In this document: piece by piece, positions 33,399-41,982 of the stretch
How the letters are laid out: every line of letters begins with the position of its first letter
Numbering within the stretch: position 1 is the stretch's first letter
Position numbers and translations under genes: made by a program
Assembly (NCBI RefSeq): GCF_014230315.1
Contig: NZ_JACLAW010000006.1
Location: forward strand, 186,001-250,000
From: Novosphingobium flavum
GTDB lineage: Bacteria > Pseudomonadota > Alphaproteobacteria > Sphingomonadales > Sphingomonadaceae
Length of the DNA: 64,000 nucleotides
Direction of reading: 5' to 3'
The notes under the pieces: model-generated
What the model was told of the DNA's origin: nothing
Database searches by the model: none
What the model saw: the letters and a program-made list of their open reading frames with translations, nothing else

Positions 33399-34454
33399 TT
33401 AACGGTTGAGTGCCATGAGCGCTTCATCCATCCGCTCAAATAGGAGATTCTCGGGCGTTGTACCGGTATCAAAATCTTCAAGCATCAGGCAGAGATCAGC
33501 AAGATTGAGGGTGAGCATCAGAAAGCCATCATGACGCAAGTATCCCGCGCTCGCTTGCCTTGCGCTCTCGCTGGCACCTTGGCGGGTCAAAAGAATCGCA
33601 ACCTTTCTCAGGCCGTTACGCATCAAATATTTTGCTGTACTGTGGATTTGCGCCTGACCAATTGGTTCCACATAGTTTTTCGCGTCAAAAACAACGTATC
33701 GGCTTACAAAGTCGCCCGCGATTATCGACCAGAATGTATTCGGTTCGCTGCGTATGCGTCCGATCAGATCCATTTTGCTCAAGCCGTCATCACTCTTTTG
33801 TTGAGTGATAAGGTTCTGCAATTCGCGGCCGAACAGGAGGCGGATCGCGTCATAGCATCCGACTTCAAACGCCCGCCATCCTGCCGTCCCCGGCTCGGTG
33901 TCGCGTAGCCGCGCAGCGATTGTCGCGCCGGGAGCCGCCTCCCGTCGGGGCATTCGCTCGGGCGCCGGTCCGTCGAGCATCGTCTCTGCGGCTAGCTCTT
34001 CGAGCGCATCGCTGAGCTCGGGGTCTAGGGAGGCCATCTCGCGCAACTTCGCGAGGTCCCAGACCTCGACCAGATCGCTCGATCCGTCGTTCAACTCAGC
34101 GAGCCATTCGGGCGAGATTGCGGCAGTGAAGAGGATGATGCCGCGCGGGAAGGAGCCGTGAGCGAGTATTTGCTCCATATGCGCGACCGCACCACCGACC
34201 CTCCCAAGCCAATTCTTGCGCCACCGTAGCATCTTGATTTCGACTGCCGTCGCGTCAGTCGCTCCGATCGGCGTGAACGCAAGATCGGGAGCGTATTGAA
34301 ACATCGCCCATTCCTCCTCATCAGAGGGGGCTTCATCCGGCTTCTGCGCGGCCGCCTGTCCGATCTGGCGCTGGTTTAGGATGTTTCCGACAAGCCTTGT
34401 CCAATCTGAGGCAAGGTTCATCGTCTCGATATGAAGATCACTCGAGGCGCTCAT
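33399..34454 (-). CDS. restriction-endonuclease-like protein, two PD-(D/E)XK-type modules
   Basis: The 351-residue protein has a PD-(D/E)XK core near the N-terminus (D57LAF...A70VEIK74) and a second nuclease-like motif near residue 260 (YVVFDAKNYVEPIGQAQI). Between them lies an acidic helical linker. Either half could be active. No methyltransferase or specificity gene is nearby, so this is not a classical restriction-modification unit. The ATG at 34454 lacks a strong ribosome binding site; residue 12 is an alternative start. Its promoter region is shared divergently with the NdpA-like operon. Confidence 0.6.
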   Translation of the reverse strand: MSASSDLHIETMNLASDWTRLVGNILNQRQIGQAAAQKPDEAPSDEEEWAMFQYAPDLAFTPIGATDATAVEIKMLRWRKNWLGRVGGAVAHMEQILAHGSFPRGIILFTAAISPEWLAELNDGSSDLVEVWDLAKLREMASLDPELSDALEELAAETMLDGPAPERMPRREAAPGATIAARLRDTEPGTAGWRAFEVGCYDAIRLLFGRELQNLITQQKSDDGLSKMDLIGRIRSEPNTFWSIIAGDFVSRYVVFDAKNYVEPIGQAQIHSTAKYLMRNGLRKVAILLTRQGASESARQASAGYLRHDGFLMLTLNLADLCLMLEDFDTGTTPENLLFERMDEALMALNR

Positions 34455-34568
34455 GGTGCAAGTCCGTTTGCTGGTGGATGTTCAATCGGTCATTCCGCTG
34501 CATATACTTGTTTCGCGGCGATTGCTTTTGTAGTGTCAATTCAAGGCCAAGCCAGGAGGGGGCTCAAC

Positions 34569-35585
34569 TTGCCGATCGAGATCGTGCACACGTATCTGGT
34601 TCACCCGAACAAAAATCAAGCGGAGCCGGCAGCCATCGTGGGAAGTCTGGTTCCCCATGAAGGCGAAATGTTTGAACTGTTGAAGAGCGTCTACGAGAAG
34701 GCTGATACCGAATGTAATATCGGCATTGCCTTCAAGAAGGACGCCAGCGGGGGCCAGGCCAATGCGAGGCGCAACATGCTGACGGCCTATGGGGCGGCGC
34801 CCAGCGTGGAACTTGGGCGCAGTCTCGCCGAGCAACTGGGCTTGGTTACGACCCGTCGCTCGGGACTGGGCCTGCTCTTCCTAATCAAGGGGATGGAAGG
34901 CACCGACCACAAAGTGGTTATCTCACGATTCCGCGCCAACAATGGTGTGCTCGTTAGCGAAGCAGCCGACATGCTGACGGTGGAGTTCATCGACCGCGTC
35001 TTTATGAAAAACGCTCACTCATACAAGGCAGTGGTCTACAGGCACTCCTCGTTTCAGGGCGGATTTTGGAATGGGATGGCGGTCGATAAGCAGATTAACA
35101 GCCAGGACCTCGATTCCTCGGACTACTGGGTGAAGGATTTCCTTCTATCCGACTTCATTACCAGTCCCGCATTCGGCACACGTCGATTGGCGGTTGCCCT
35201 GAAAAAGGCAATCAAGGCCACAAACGATCTCGAGATCAAGCAGCAGATTACCGCTGCAGCTACGCTCGCCAGTGGCCTTGGACCGGACCCGATCAGCGTT
35301 GAAGGGTTCTGCGAAAAATTTGGATTTACACCGAATACCAAGTCGGCGGTGATCGGGCAGCTAGATCGGCCAGATCTCGCCACCGACAACTTCCTTTTCA
35401 ATGCAGAGGAATTCAAGAAGCAGTTGCCCCTTCGAACCGTTGAGCTCGACAATGGCGCCATGCTTACAGCCGATGCCGGCTCGTTTGACGAGGTCTTCGA
35501 GCACGAGGCGGTGGCTGACGGAGAGAAAATTAAATTCAGCACCGTAGGAGCCGTCGTAAGCGAAAAGCTGGAGAAGGGGCGATGA
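34569..35585 (+). CDS. NdpA-like partner of an alarmone-synthetase-domain protein
   Basis: A TTG start at 34569 is favoured: AGGAGG lies at 34554-34559 with a nine-base spacer, and the upstream in-frame part looks non-coding. The 338-residue product begins LPIEIVHTYLVHPNKNQ and contains RRSGLGLLFLIKG, SRFRANNGVLVSEAA, EFIDRVFMKNAHSYKAVVY, YWVKDFLLSDF, GTRRLA and a C-terminal FDEVFEHEA. The order of segments resembles NdpA/YejK nucleoid-associated proteins, but similarity is remote. It overlaps the RelA/SpoT-domain gene by four bases (ATGA). It could be the antitoxin, the sensor or a nucleic-acid-binding partner of the synthetase; I cannot tell which. Confidence 0.55.
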   Translation: MPIEIVHTYLVHPNKNQAEPAAIVGSLVPHEGEMFELLKSVYEKADTECNIGIAFKKDASGGQANARRNMLTAYGAAPSVELGRSLAEQLGLVTTRRSGLGLLFLIKGMEGTDHKVVISRFRANNGVLVSEAADMLTVEFIDRVFMKNAHSYKAVVYRHSSFQGGFWNGMAVDKQINSQDLDSSDYWVKDFLLSDFITSPAFGTRRLAVALKKAIKATNDLEIKQQITAAATLASGLGPDPISVEGFCEKFGFTPNTKSAVIGQLDRPDLATDNFLFNAEEFKKQLPLRTVELDNGAMLTADAGSFDEVFEHEAVADGEKIKFSTVGAVVSEKLEKGR

Positions 35586-36193
35586 CCATCGAGGGGCAGT
35601 ATCGCACCCGTTACGATAAGGTTCTGTTCCCGATCGCTAACAAGCTCGAGGAATTTTTGAAGGACATCTTATCGGACCAACCACGCATTGATCGCATTTC
35701 GACGCGGCCGAAATCTATAGCCCGCTTCATGGGAAAGGCCACGACTCTAACAAGTGCTGGAATTCCTAAGTACGAAGATCCAATACACCAGATTCAAGAT
35801 CAGATCGGCGCGCGTATCATTACCTTCTACAAGGACGACGTGGAGCGTATTTCCGACGAGGTGCAGCGATATTTCCACGCGATTGAGTCAAAGAACATGC
35901 TTCCCGAAAATGACTGGGAGTTTGGTTATTTTGGCAATCATCACGTGTTGCTATTTCCGGTCGACCTGATCGATCCGGGTTTCGATCAAGGGCTCGTACC
36001 TTTTTGCTTCGAGCTGCAAATCAAGACGCTATTTCAGCACGCTTGGTCGGAAGCCAATCATGACCTTGGTTATAAGCCTGGCCAACAGCCGCTTGAGAGC
36101 GACGAACTTCGTCAACTAGCGTTCACGTCCGCGCAGGCGTGGGGGGCCGATCGCGTTTTCAATGAGCTGTTTCAGAAAAGGCACGCAAACTAG
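35582..36193 (+). CDS. RelA/SpoT-domain (alarmone synthetase) protein, toxSAS candidate
   Basis: The 203-residue protein is a compact RelA/SpoT synthetase domain: RISTRPKSIARFMGK (ATP-loop region), QDQIGARIITFY (catalytic aspartate as in DxxGxR), FGYFGNHHVL (substrate region) and CFELQIKTLFQHAWSEANHD (the ExQ(I/V)K/RT and HAW..xE motifs). No hydrolase, TGS or ACT domain is present. Single-domain synthetases in operons with a partner are often toxic (toxSAS), making pyrophosphorylated nucleotides or modifying tRNA. The start overlaps the stop of the NdpA-like gene, so the two are co-translated. All key synthetase residues are intact, which argues against decay. Confidence 0.82.
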   Translation: MTIEGQYRTRYDKVLFPIANKLEEFLKDILSDQPRIDRISTRPKSIARFMGKATTLTSAGIPKYEDPIHQIQDQIGARIITFYKDDVERISDEVQRYFHAIESKNMLPENDWEFGYFGNHHVLLFPVDLIDPGFDQGLVPFCFELQIKTLFQHAWSEANHDLGYKPGQQPLESDELRQLAFTSAQAWGADRVFNELFQKRHAN

Positions 36194-36587
36194 CTAGCTT
36201 CTGTTCCTGCTCCCGTTTCCGCAGCCTGAAAGTCCAGCTGACAATCACCATCCGTCCGAGGCGCTTGTGCGCCTCGCGATGCGCAATGCGCAGGCAATGT
36301 CTAGCTCCCCCGCAGACGGTCGTTCTCGCCAATACGCCGGGTTGATGAATGAAGGGCTGGCTTCAAGGAGCGGCAGCGAAGCCTTGAATGTCTGGAAAGG
36401 CGGCGCTGTTGTCATCACGTAGATGCGACCCGAGTGTCCGGATTCCTGTTTCGGCGCTCCGAAGCGGACCGAGGGCAAAGTCCCAAAGCCGGTCATACAA
36501 GGTTCCCCAAAATTCGGTGATTGTAGGGCCGGTTTTGTCGAAGGATTTCAGGCGCTGCTGTGACGTCGGCGTTTGGGGGCCGTGGCG
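36194..36587. other. intergenic region with one hairpin
   Basis: Nearly 400 bases between the RelA/SpoT-domain gene and the DUF2520 gene. An 8-bp hairpin (CGAGGCGC-TTGT-GCGCCTCG, 36257-36276) lies 63 bases after the operon and may end it, though no U-tract follows. No gene is recognised. Confidence 0.4.
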
Positions 36588-37463
36588 CTAATCGTCCAGC
36601 AGGCGATGTAACGCCGATCTCGTGCGTTCTCCGCCCTCGCGTTCCAGTTCCGTGAGGGTGGCCAGCGCCATGGCGCGATAGGTGGGCAAGGTTTCCGGAC
36701 AAGCGTGTTCAAGTGCCGCCAGATGATTCCTGACGGTTTTGGTATCCCCACGCAGGACCGGGCCGGACAAAGCGTCGAACCCCTGCGCAATGCTGTTCTC
36801 GAGGGCAGCGTAAGCCAGTGGCGCGATGACGCGCGCGGCATCATCAACGCCTGCGGCACCCAGCATTCGCAACGAGCCCGTGAAGAGGGTGACGAGGTGG
36901 TTCGCCGCATGGCACAGCGCAGCGTGATAGAGCGGGCGATTGTATTCGGCGATCTCGATGGCGGTCCCGCCCAGTCCACCGACAACCTGACGGGCGTGGC
37001 TGATCGCGGCATCCGGAGCGGTAATCGCAAAGCACGCGCTTTTCATGCGGCGAACTTCGACTTCGGGGGCTCCAGTAAAGGTCATCGCCGGATGGATGGC
37101 TGCAGTACGGGCGCCTTGCGCGCATAGCGGGTCAAGGACGGCGCTGCCCGTGCTGCCGCTGACGTGGAAAATCAGCGGGGCATGGGCCAGCGACCCTGCC
37201 GTCCCAATCACTTCGACAATGCCGGGAAATGCGTCGTCGGCGACGGCAATGGCAATCACATCGCACGTGTTCACCAGCGCCGCGACCGACGAGGCCGTAC
37301 GGCAATGGCCAACACGTTCGACCGCTGCTTCACAATGCGTTGGTGAACGGCCCCAGATCAGTGGCAGAGCGACCGAATGCGCGCCAAGCCCCAAGGCAAG
37401 AGCCTGTGCCACGCGGCCCGTCCCGATGATGCCAACCTGCCTGAACATGGGAATTTCTGTCAC
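36588..37463 (-). CDS. DUF2520 / Rossmann-like dehydrogenase-type protein
   Basis: The 291-residue protein has an N-terminal Rossmann motif VGIIGTGRVAQALALGL near residue 9, a middle nucleotide-binding fold with IHPAMTFTG, and a C-terminal all-helical DUF2520 domain (YHAALCHAANHLVTLFTG). It resembles proteins annotated as Rossmann-like/DUF2520, often near pantothenate genes and possibly acting on ketopantoate-like substrates. The GTG at 37463 is used; ATG at 37448 is the alternative. Its neighbours give no metabolic context. Confidence 0.85.
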   Translation of the reverse strand: MTEIPMFRQVGIIGTGRVAQALALGLGAHSVALPLIWGRSPTHCEAAVERVGHCRTASSVAALVNTCDVIAIAVADDAFPGIVEVIGTAGSLAHAPLIFHVSGSTGSAVLDPLCAQGARTAAIHPAMTFTGAPEVEVRRMKSACFAITAPDAAISHARQVVGGLGGTAIEIAEYNRPLYHAALCHAANHLVTLFTGSLRMLGAAGVDDAARVIAPLAYAALENSIAQGFDALSGPVLRGDTKTVRNHLAALEHACPETLPTYRAMALATLTELEREGGERTRSALHRLLDD

Positions 37464-37649
37464 GGTCCCCTGTTAGCCGGATAAGTGCACCGAAGCTATG
37501 ACCGTCCCCAATCATGCCCGCGGCGTAATCGTGATTGGACATCAGCGGCGCAGTGAGATGGAAATTTGACTCCGAGACCATCGTTCGTGTTTAGAGGATG
37601 TAGTTCCGATTCACTCCCCCACAATCGGCATGCAATCTACTGGACAGTT

Positions 37650-38738
37650 ATGGACGACTTCGACGCTCGCCGCGCTTCGCTGGATTTGGTCACGGCCTTC
37701 GTAAACAACAACAAGCTCAGCGCTGGCGAACTCCCGGCGCTGTTGAGTGACGTGTTCAAGGCGATATCCGGCTTTGAAATACAGGCGAGCCAGCCTGTAG
37801 AACCGGACCGTTCTTTGGTCGCGACCGAGGCCGGGGCGAAGGTTGCGCCCCGTGCAAAAACGCGGCCGGTCGAGGCTACCGCGATATCTGTCGCAGCTGA
37901 AGAAAGCAGATCGCCTGTTCCTGTAAACGCGCCCAAGGTGCCACCTGCAATCAAGCCAGCTGTCTCGGTCAGCCAATCGCTGGCCGATTCCACCGTCCTC
38001 GTCTCGCTGATTACCGGCGAGAAGTTCAAGATGCTGAAACGGCACCTCAAAAAGCACGGTCTGACCGAAGCCGAATATAGGGCCCGGTTCAATCTGCCCG
38101 ATGACTATCCGATGGTGGCCCCGGCCTATGCCGACCTCCGGCGCGGTATCGCAAAGAAGTTGCATGCCAAGGGCAAGGAAGTGGCACTAGTTGCGCTGCA
38201 CGAGGCCGCGCCCGCCGCGGGGGCCGAGACACAAGCGGTCAAACTATCCTCGGCCAAGCCCGCCTCGAAACCGAAGGCGCGCGCATCGAAAGTTGTCGCC
38301 GCATCGAAACGGAAACCTGCGCCGCAGCGGGCGCCGCGCGGTTCCCTCACCGCGGGAGGCGCTGCCAAGGCCGCTTCTGCCGCATCCAGGCAGCCAGCTG
38401 AGAACCCGGTTGCGGTAGCCGAGGCCCCTGCGGCGGCAACACGGCCTGCCGTAGCATCAGCGCGTGAAGTGGTGGCGGCCACGGCCGCCCCGGCCAAACC
38501 CGAAAAAAAGCGCCGCATGGCGCGGCAGCCCGCGGCTGAAATCAAGTCTGAAGACGCCGCTATGCTTCCGGCGCCGATGCCCGATACCAAGGCTCAGGCA
38601 GCAAGCTCCCCGTCAACCCCGGAGCCGCGAGCCGGGAAATCCGCGCAGGTGAGCCGCGCTCCGGCAGCAAATGGCGAAAAGGTCATGGCCAAGACCGCTC
38701 GCACGGCGCGTAATAAGCTGTCGATGAAATTCGGCTGA
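37650..38738 (+). CDS. MucR/Ros-family regulator without zinc cysteines, long Ala/Pro/Lys tail
   Basis: Residues 1-45 (DLVTAFVNNNKLSAGELPALL) and the DNA-binding part near residues 120-165 (LITGEKFKMLKRHLKKHGLTEAEYRARFNLP, then DYPMVAPAYADLRRGIAKKL) are clearly MucR/Ros. The usual zinc-ligand cysteines at the start of the finger (Cys-Leu-x-Cys/Asp in Ros) are replaced by Ser-Leu-Ile-Thr. Between residue 46 and 100 is a Pro/Ala-rich linker, and residues 170-362 form an Ala/Pro/Lys-rich tail like histone H1. Normal MucR is about 140-160 residues. It could be a nucleoid-type silencer of the island; DNA binding is expected through the zinc-less fold. Confidence 0.85.
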   Translation: MDDFDARRASLDLVTAFVNNNKLSAGELPALLSDVFKAISGFEIQASQPVEPDRSLVATEAGAKVAPRAKTRPVEATAISVAAEESRSPVPVNAPKVPPAIKPAVSVSQSLADSTVLVSLITGEKFKMLKRHLKKHGLTEAEYRARFNLPDDYPMVAPAYADLRRGIAKKLHAKGKEVALVALHEAAPAAGAETQAVKLSSAKPASKPKARASKVVAASKRKPAPQRAPRGSLTAGGAAKAASAASRQPAENPVAVAEAPAAATRPAVASAREVVAATAAPAKPEKKRRMARQPAAEIKSEDAAMLPAPMPDTKAQAASSPSTPEPRAGKSAQVSRAPAANGEKVMAKTARTARNKLSMKFG

Positions 38739-38921
38739 GCGGCGTTACGACTGTGAGCGAAGTGGCCGGTGGAAATGCACTGTGCCTTGCGGGCCGTTGA
38801 CGCGGCGCCTGCAAGGCATTTGCCTGTCTCAAAACTGCACTCAAGGCCCCAGTTCGCCCAGGAGCGCATTACGGCACGATGGTCATCCATGCCGTAGGGC
38901 ATGACATTCAAGCCTCGCGGG

Positions 38922-39200
38922 TCAGACCGTTTGACGCCGGGAAGAGCCACGGAAATCCTCAGGCGCGGGGCTCTCGACCTGCACGGCAGTAACCTGCGAT
39001 GCTGGCGATCCTTCCCGCAGCCGTGCCGTGAACTGGTCGAGGAGATGGGGCGCGCCCATGGCCTTGACCTCGACCGTGCCGTCCGAGCAGTTCCGGACCC
39101 AGCCGGTCACCCCGAGTTCGCGCGCCACGCCCACTGTCCATTCCCGAAAGAACACGCCCTGAACCCGGCCCGAGATCACGACGCGGCAGCATTGCACCAT
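38922..39200 (-). CDS. acyP: acylphosphatase
   Basis: From the ATG at 39200 the protein has 92 residues. The signature GRVQGVFFREW (catalytic Arg) near residue 12 and GWVRNCSDGTVEV (catalytic Asn) near residue 33 are intact. Acylphosphatases hydrolyse carboxyl-phosphate bonds of small acyl phosphates in the cytoplasm. The longer in-frame start at 39269 adds a cysteine/arginine-rich stretch unlike the family. It faces MucR convergently; the traG promoter region lies just beyond. Confidence 0.88.
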   Translation of the reverse strand: MVQCCRVVISGRVQGVFFREWTVGVARELGVTGWVRNCSDGTVEVKAMGAPHLLDQFTARLREGSPASQVTAVQVESPAPEDFRGSSRRQTV

Positions 39201-39509
39201 TGCCGGCTCCGTTCCTGATCGCGATTGGACATGCCTTGCGCACCTGGCACGAGGGCAGGGGATCTTCATCCCTCTGTTTGAGCAAGCAGTCCGGCCCCTG
39301 GCAGGGCGAAAAGCACGACCGCTAATTCGAGATACATAAGCGGCACATCCAGGGCGCAGTCGCCGCGATACACTATCTCTGTCGGCGGAACTGCCGTTCC
39401 CCCGATCGGTACCTTGCGACCCCGGAGAGGCACTGACGCAGAGAAAGGGGATAGCCGAATTTAGGGGCCGAGCCCGCAGAGACTGATTCTCGTGCGGGCG
39501 GAGGCCCGC
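39201..39509. other. upstream region of the transfer module
   Basis: About 300 bases before traG. No gene is seen where the relaxase gene would be expected in Tn4371-type elements. The traG ribosome binding site (GGAGG, 39500-39504) is at its end; the transfer promoter presumably lies here. Confidence 0.4.
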
Positions 39510-41561
39510 ATGACCCCGACCAAACTGCTCATCGGACAGATCATCGTCGTGTTCGCCATCGTGCTGGCGGGAGTCTGGTTCGCTACTCAGTGGGCTGCGG
39601 CGGAACTGGCCTATCAGCCCGAGCTTGGCCGGCCCTGGCTCGTAGCATTCGGCCGTCCGATCTATCTGCCCTGGGCCCTGTTCGGCTGGTGGTTCTCGTT
39701 CGAAGCCTACGCTCCGACGCTATTCGAGGAGGCGGGCGCGATCGCCGCCGTGAGCGGCCTCGCCGGATGCGGCGCTGCAATCTTTGGGTCGCTATGGCGT
39801 GCGCGGCAGCGCAACAACCTCACCACCTACGGTTCGGCGCGCTGGGCCGACGCGAGTGACATACGCAACGCGGGGCTGCTCACTGAATCCGGCGTATTTC
39901 TCGGTCGGAGCGGTCCATACTATCTTCGTCACGACGGTCCCGAACATATCATGGCGTTCGCGCCGACCCGGAGCGGCAAGGGCGTCGGCCTGGTCGTGCC
40001 TACGCTGCTTGGCTGGTCAGGCTCGGCAGTCATCCACGACATCAAGGGCGAGAACTGGCAGCTGACCGCAGGCTGGCGCCAGCGCTTCTCGCACTGCCTG
40101 CTCTTCAATCCCACCGACTCCCGCTCGGCCCGCTACAATCCGCTGCTCGAGGTGCGCCGCGGTGCGCAAGAGGTGCGCGACGTCCAGAACATCGCCGACA
40201 TCCTGGTCGATCCGGAAGGCGCGCTCGAACGCCGCAATCACTGGGAGAAGACCAGCCACTCGCTACTTGTCGGCGCCATCCTCCACATCCTTTACGCCGA
40301 GGAGGACAAGACACTCGCCCGCGTGGCGTCCTTCCTGTCCGACCCGCAACGCCCGTTCACCGCCACGCTGCGGCGGATGATGACCACCAACCATCTCGGC
40401 ACGGCCGACGGGCCGATCGTCCATCCGGTCGTCGCTTCAGCGGCCCGGGAAGTGCTCAACAAGTCGGAGAACGAACGCTCCGGCGTGCTGTCGACGGCCA
40501 TGTCGTTCCTCGGTCTCTACCGTGACCCGACCGTCGCGACGGTGACCTCGCGCTGTGACTGGCGCATCGCCGACCTCGTCGAGGGCAAGTCGCCGGTCTC
40601 GCTCTATCTGGTCGTGCCGCCATCGGACATCAGCCGCACCAAGCCGCTGATTCGCCTTGTGCTCAACCAGATCGGCCGCCGATCGACCGAGCAACTGCAC
40701 GCCGAGAACGGCGTCAACGCGGCCGTCAGGCACAAGCTCCTGATGATGCTCGACGAGTTTCCCGCGCTCGGCCGCCTGGATTTCTTCGAAACCAGCCTCG
40801 CCTTTCTCGCCGGCTACGGGGTGCGAGCCTTCCTAATTGCGCAGAGCCTCAATCAGATCGAGAAAGCTTACGGCGAACACAACGCCATCCTCGACAACTG
40901 CCATGTTCGGATCGCGTTCGCGACCAATGACGAGCGGACCGCGAAGCGCATCTCCGATGCCCTCGGTACGGCCACCGAACAGCGTGCGATGCGCAACTAT
41001 GCCGGCCACCGGCTTGCGCCATGGCTCGCCCATGTCATGGTCAGCCGGCAGGAAACAGCACGCGCCCTCCTGACACCCGGCGAAGTGATGCAACTGCCCG
41101 CGACCGACGAGCTTGTCCTCGTCGCTGGCACACCGCCGATCCGCGCGACCAAGCTTCGCTACTTCGAGGACAGCAACTTCAAAGCCCGCGTGCTGCCACC
41201 GCCGACGCTAGCGAGTGGCGACTTTGCCGATCGACCCGCTGCGCGCGCAGACGACTGGGCCGGGATCATCCGCGGCGTTGATGCGCGCCTCGGCGCTGCC
41301 ATCGACAATGACAGTGACGATGTGGGCGGTGGTCTCGAGCAGGCCCGCCATCCCGCTCAAGAAATCGACCGCCCGCTGTCGCCCGATTCGATCAGCGCCG
41401 ATCCGCTCGGCCTTGGTGAGGACGATGGCGATCTCGCCGCCGACCAACGCGCGATGGACCAGGCCCGGGCGCTCGGCACGGCACGCACCGTCTACGCCAT
41501 CGATGCGGGCGCGAATGGGTCGAACGGGCATTTGCCCGGCGACCTGCAACTGGATTTCTGA
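39510..41561 (+). CDS. traG: VirD4/TraG-type coupling protein
   Basis: The 683-residue coupling protein has N-terminal membrane helices (residues 8-30 and about 45-90), Walker A APTRSGKGVGLV near residue 152 and Walker B LLMMLDEFPALG near residue 415, followed by IAQSLNQIEKAYG. It docks relaxase-bound DNA to the type IV secretion channel. The ATG at 39510 with GGAGG five bases upstream is preferred over 39492. The C-terminal 130 residues are acidic and variable. It starts the trb operon; a divergent copy of its first 36 codons lies at 53389. Confidence 0.95.
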   Translation: MTPTKLLIGQIIVVFAIVLAGVWFATQWAAAELAYQPELGRPWLVAFGRPIYLPWALFGWWFSFEAYAPTLFEEAGAIAAVSGLAGCGAAIFGSLWRARQRNNLTTYGSARWADASDIRNAGLLTESGVFLGRSGPYYLRHDGPEHIMAFAPTRSGKGVGLVVPTLLGWSGSAVIHDIKGENWQLTAGWRQRFSHCLLFNPTDSRSARYNPLLEVRRGAQEVRDVQNIADILVDPEGALERRNHWEKTSHSLLVGAILHILYAEEDKTLARVASFLSDPQRPFTATLRRMMTTNHLGTADGPIVHPVVASAAREVLNKSENERSGVLSTAMSFLGLYRDPTVATVTSRCDWRIADLVEGKSPVSLYLVVPPSDISRTKPLIRLVLNQIGRRSTEQLHAENGVNAAVRHKLLMMLDEFPALGRLDFFETSLAFLAGYGVRAFLIAQSLNQIEKAYGEHNAILDNCHVRIAFATNDERTAKRISDALGTATEQRAMRNYAGHRLAPWLAHVMVSRQETARALLTPGEVMQLPATDELVLVAGTPPIRATKLRYFEDSNFKARVLPPPTLASGDFADRPAARADDWAGIIRGVDARLGAAIDNDSDDVGGGLEQARHPAQEIDRPLSPDSISADPLGLGEDDGDLAADQRAMDQARALGTARTVYAIDAGANGSNGHLPGDLQLDF

Positions 41562-41562
41562 C

Positions 41563-41982
41563 ATGAGGCCCGAGAAGATCCGCCACCAGCTGTTCCTGCC
41601 CAAGCCAGTCAGCGACCGTCTCGAGGCACTCGCGGCGAAGCCTGGTGCATCCAAATCGGCGATCCTGACTGACGCCGTCACCGCATGGCTCAACCGTCGC
41701 GGCGCTTCGGAACTGGAGGACCGGTTCGGCATCAGGCTCGATCGCTTGACCGCCGCAATCGGTCGGCTCGAGCGCGATGGCCATATCCAGCTCGAAACCC
41801 TTGCCCTGTTCGTCCGCTACGAGCTGGCGATCCACGCGCCGCTCGCCGAGAACGATCATGCGGGCCGCGCCATCGCCGCCAAGCGGTTCGAGGCCTTCAT
41901 CACACAGGTCGGGCGGCAGATCGCCGCTGGCCGGCGAACGCTTGCCGATGGAATGGGCGGCAACACGGAGTCCGGCCGATGA
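41563..41982 (+). CDS. CopG-like ribbon-helix-helix protein of the trb operon
   Basis: The 139-residue product starts MRPEKIRHQLFLPKPVSDRL and has a ribbon-helix-helix-like first 50 residues (HQLFLPKPVSDRLEALA, then SKSAILTDAVTAWLNRR) followed by a helical tail. A protein of this type lies between traG and trbB in Tn4371-type ICEs, where it probably regulates transfer. The start is one base after the traG stop; the stop overlaps the trbB ATG. Confidence 0.8.
   Translation: MRPEKIRHQLFLPKPVSDRLEALAAKPGASKSAILTDAVTAWLNRRGASELEDRFGIRLDRLTAAIGRLERDGHIQLETLALFVRYELAIHAPLAENDHAGRAIAAKRFEAFITQVGRQIAAGRRTLADGMGGNTESGR

Noticed and set aside
36245..36496. Reverse-strand frame of 83 codons between the RelA/SpoT-domain and DUF2520 genes
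   Set aside because: Composition is low in complexity and no family or ribosome binding site is evident; it looks like a chance open frame over a hairpin-rich spacer.
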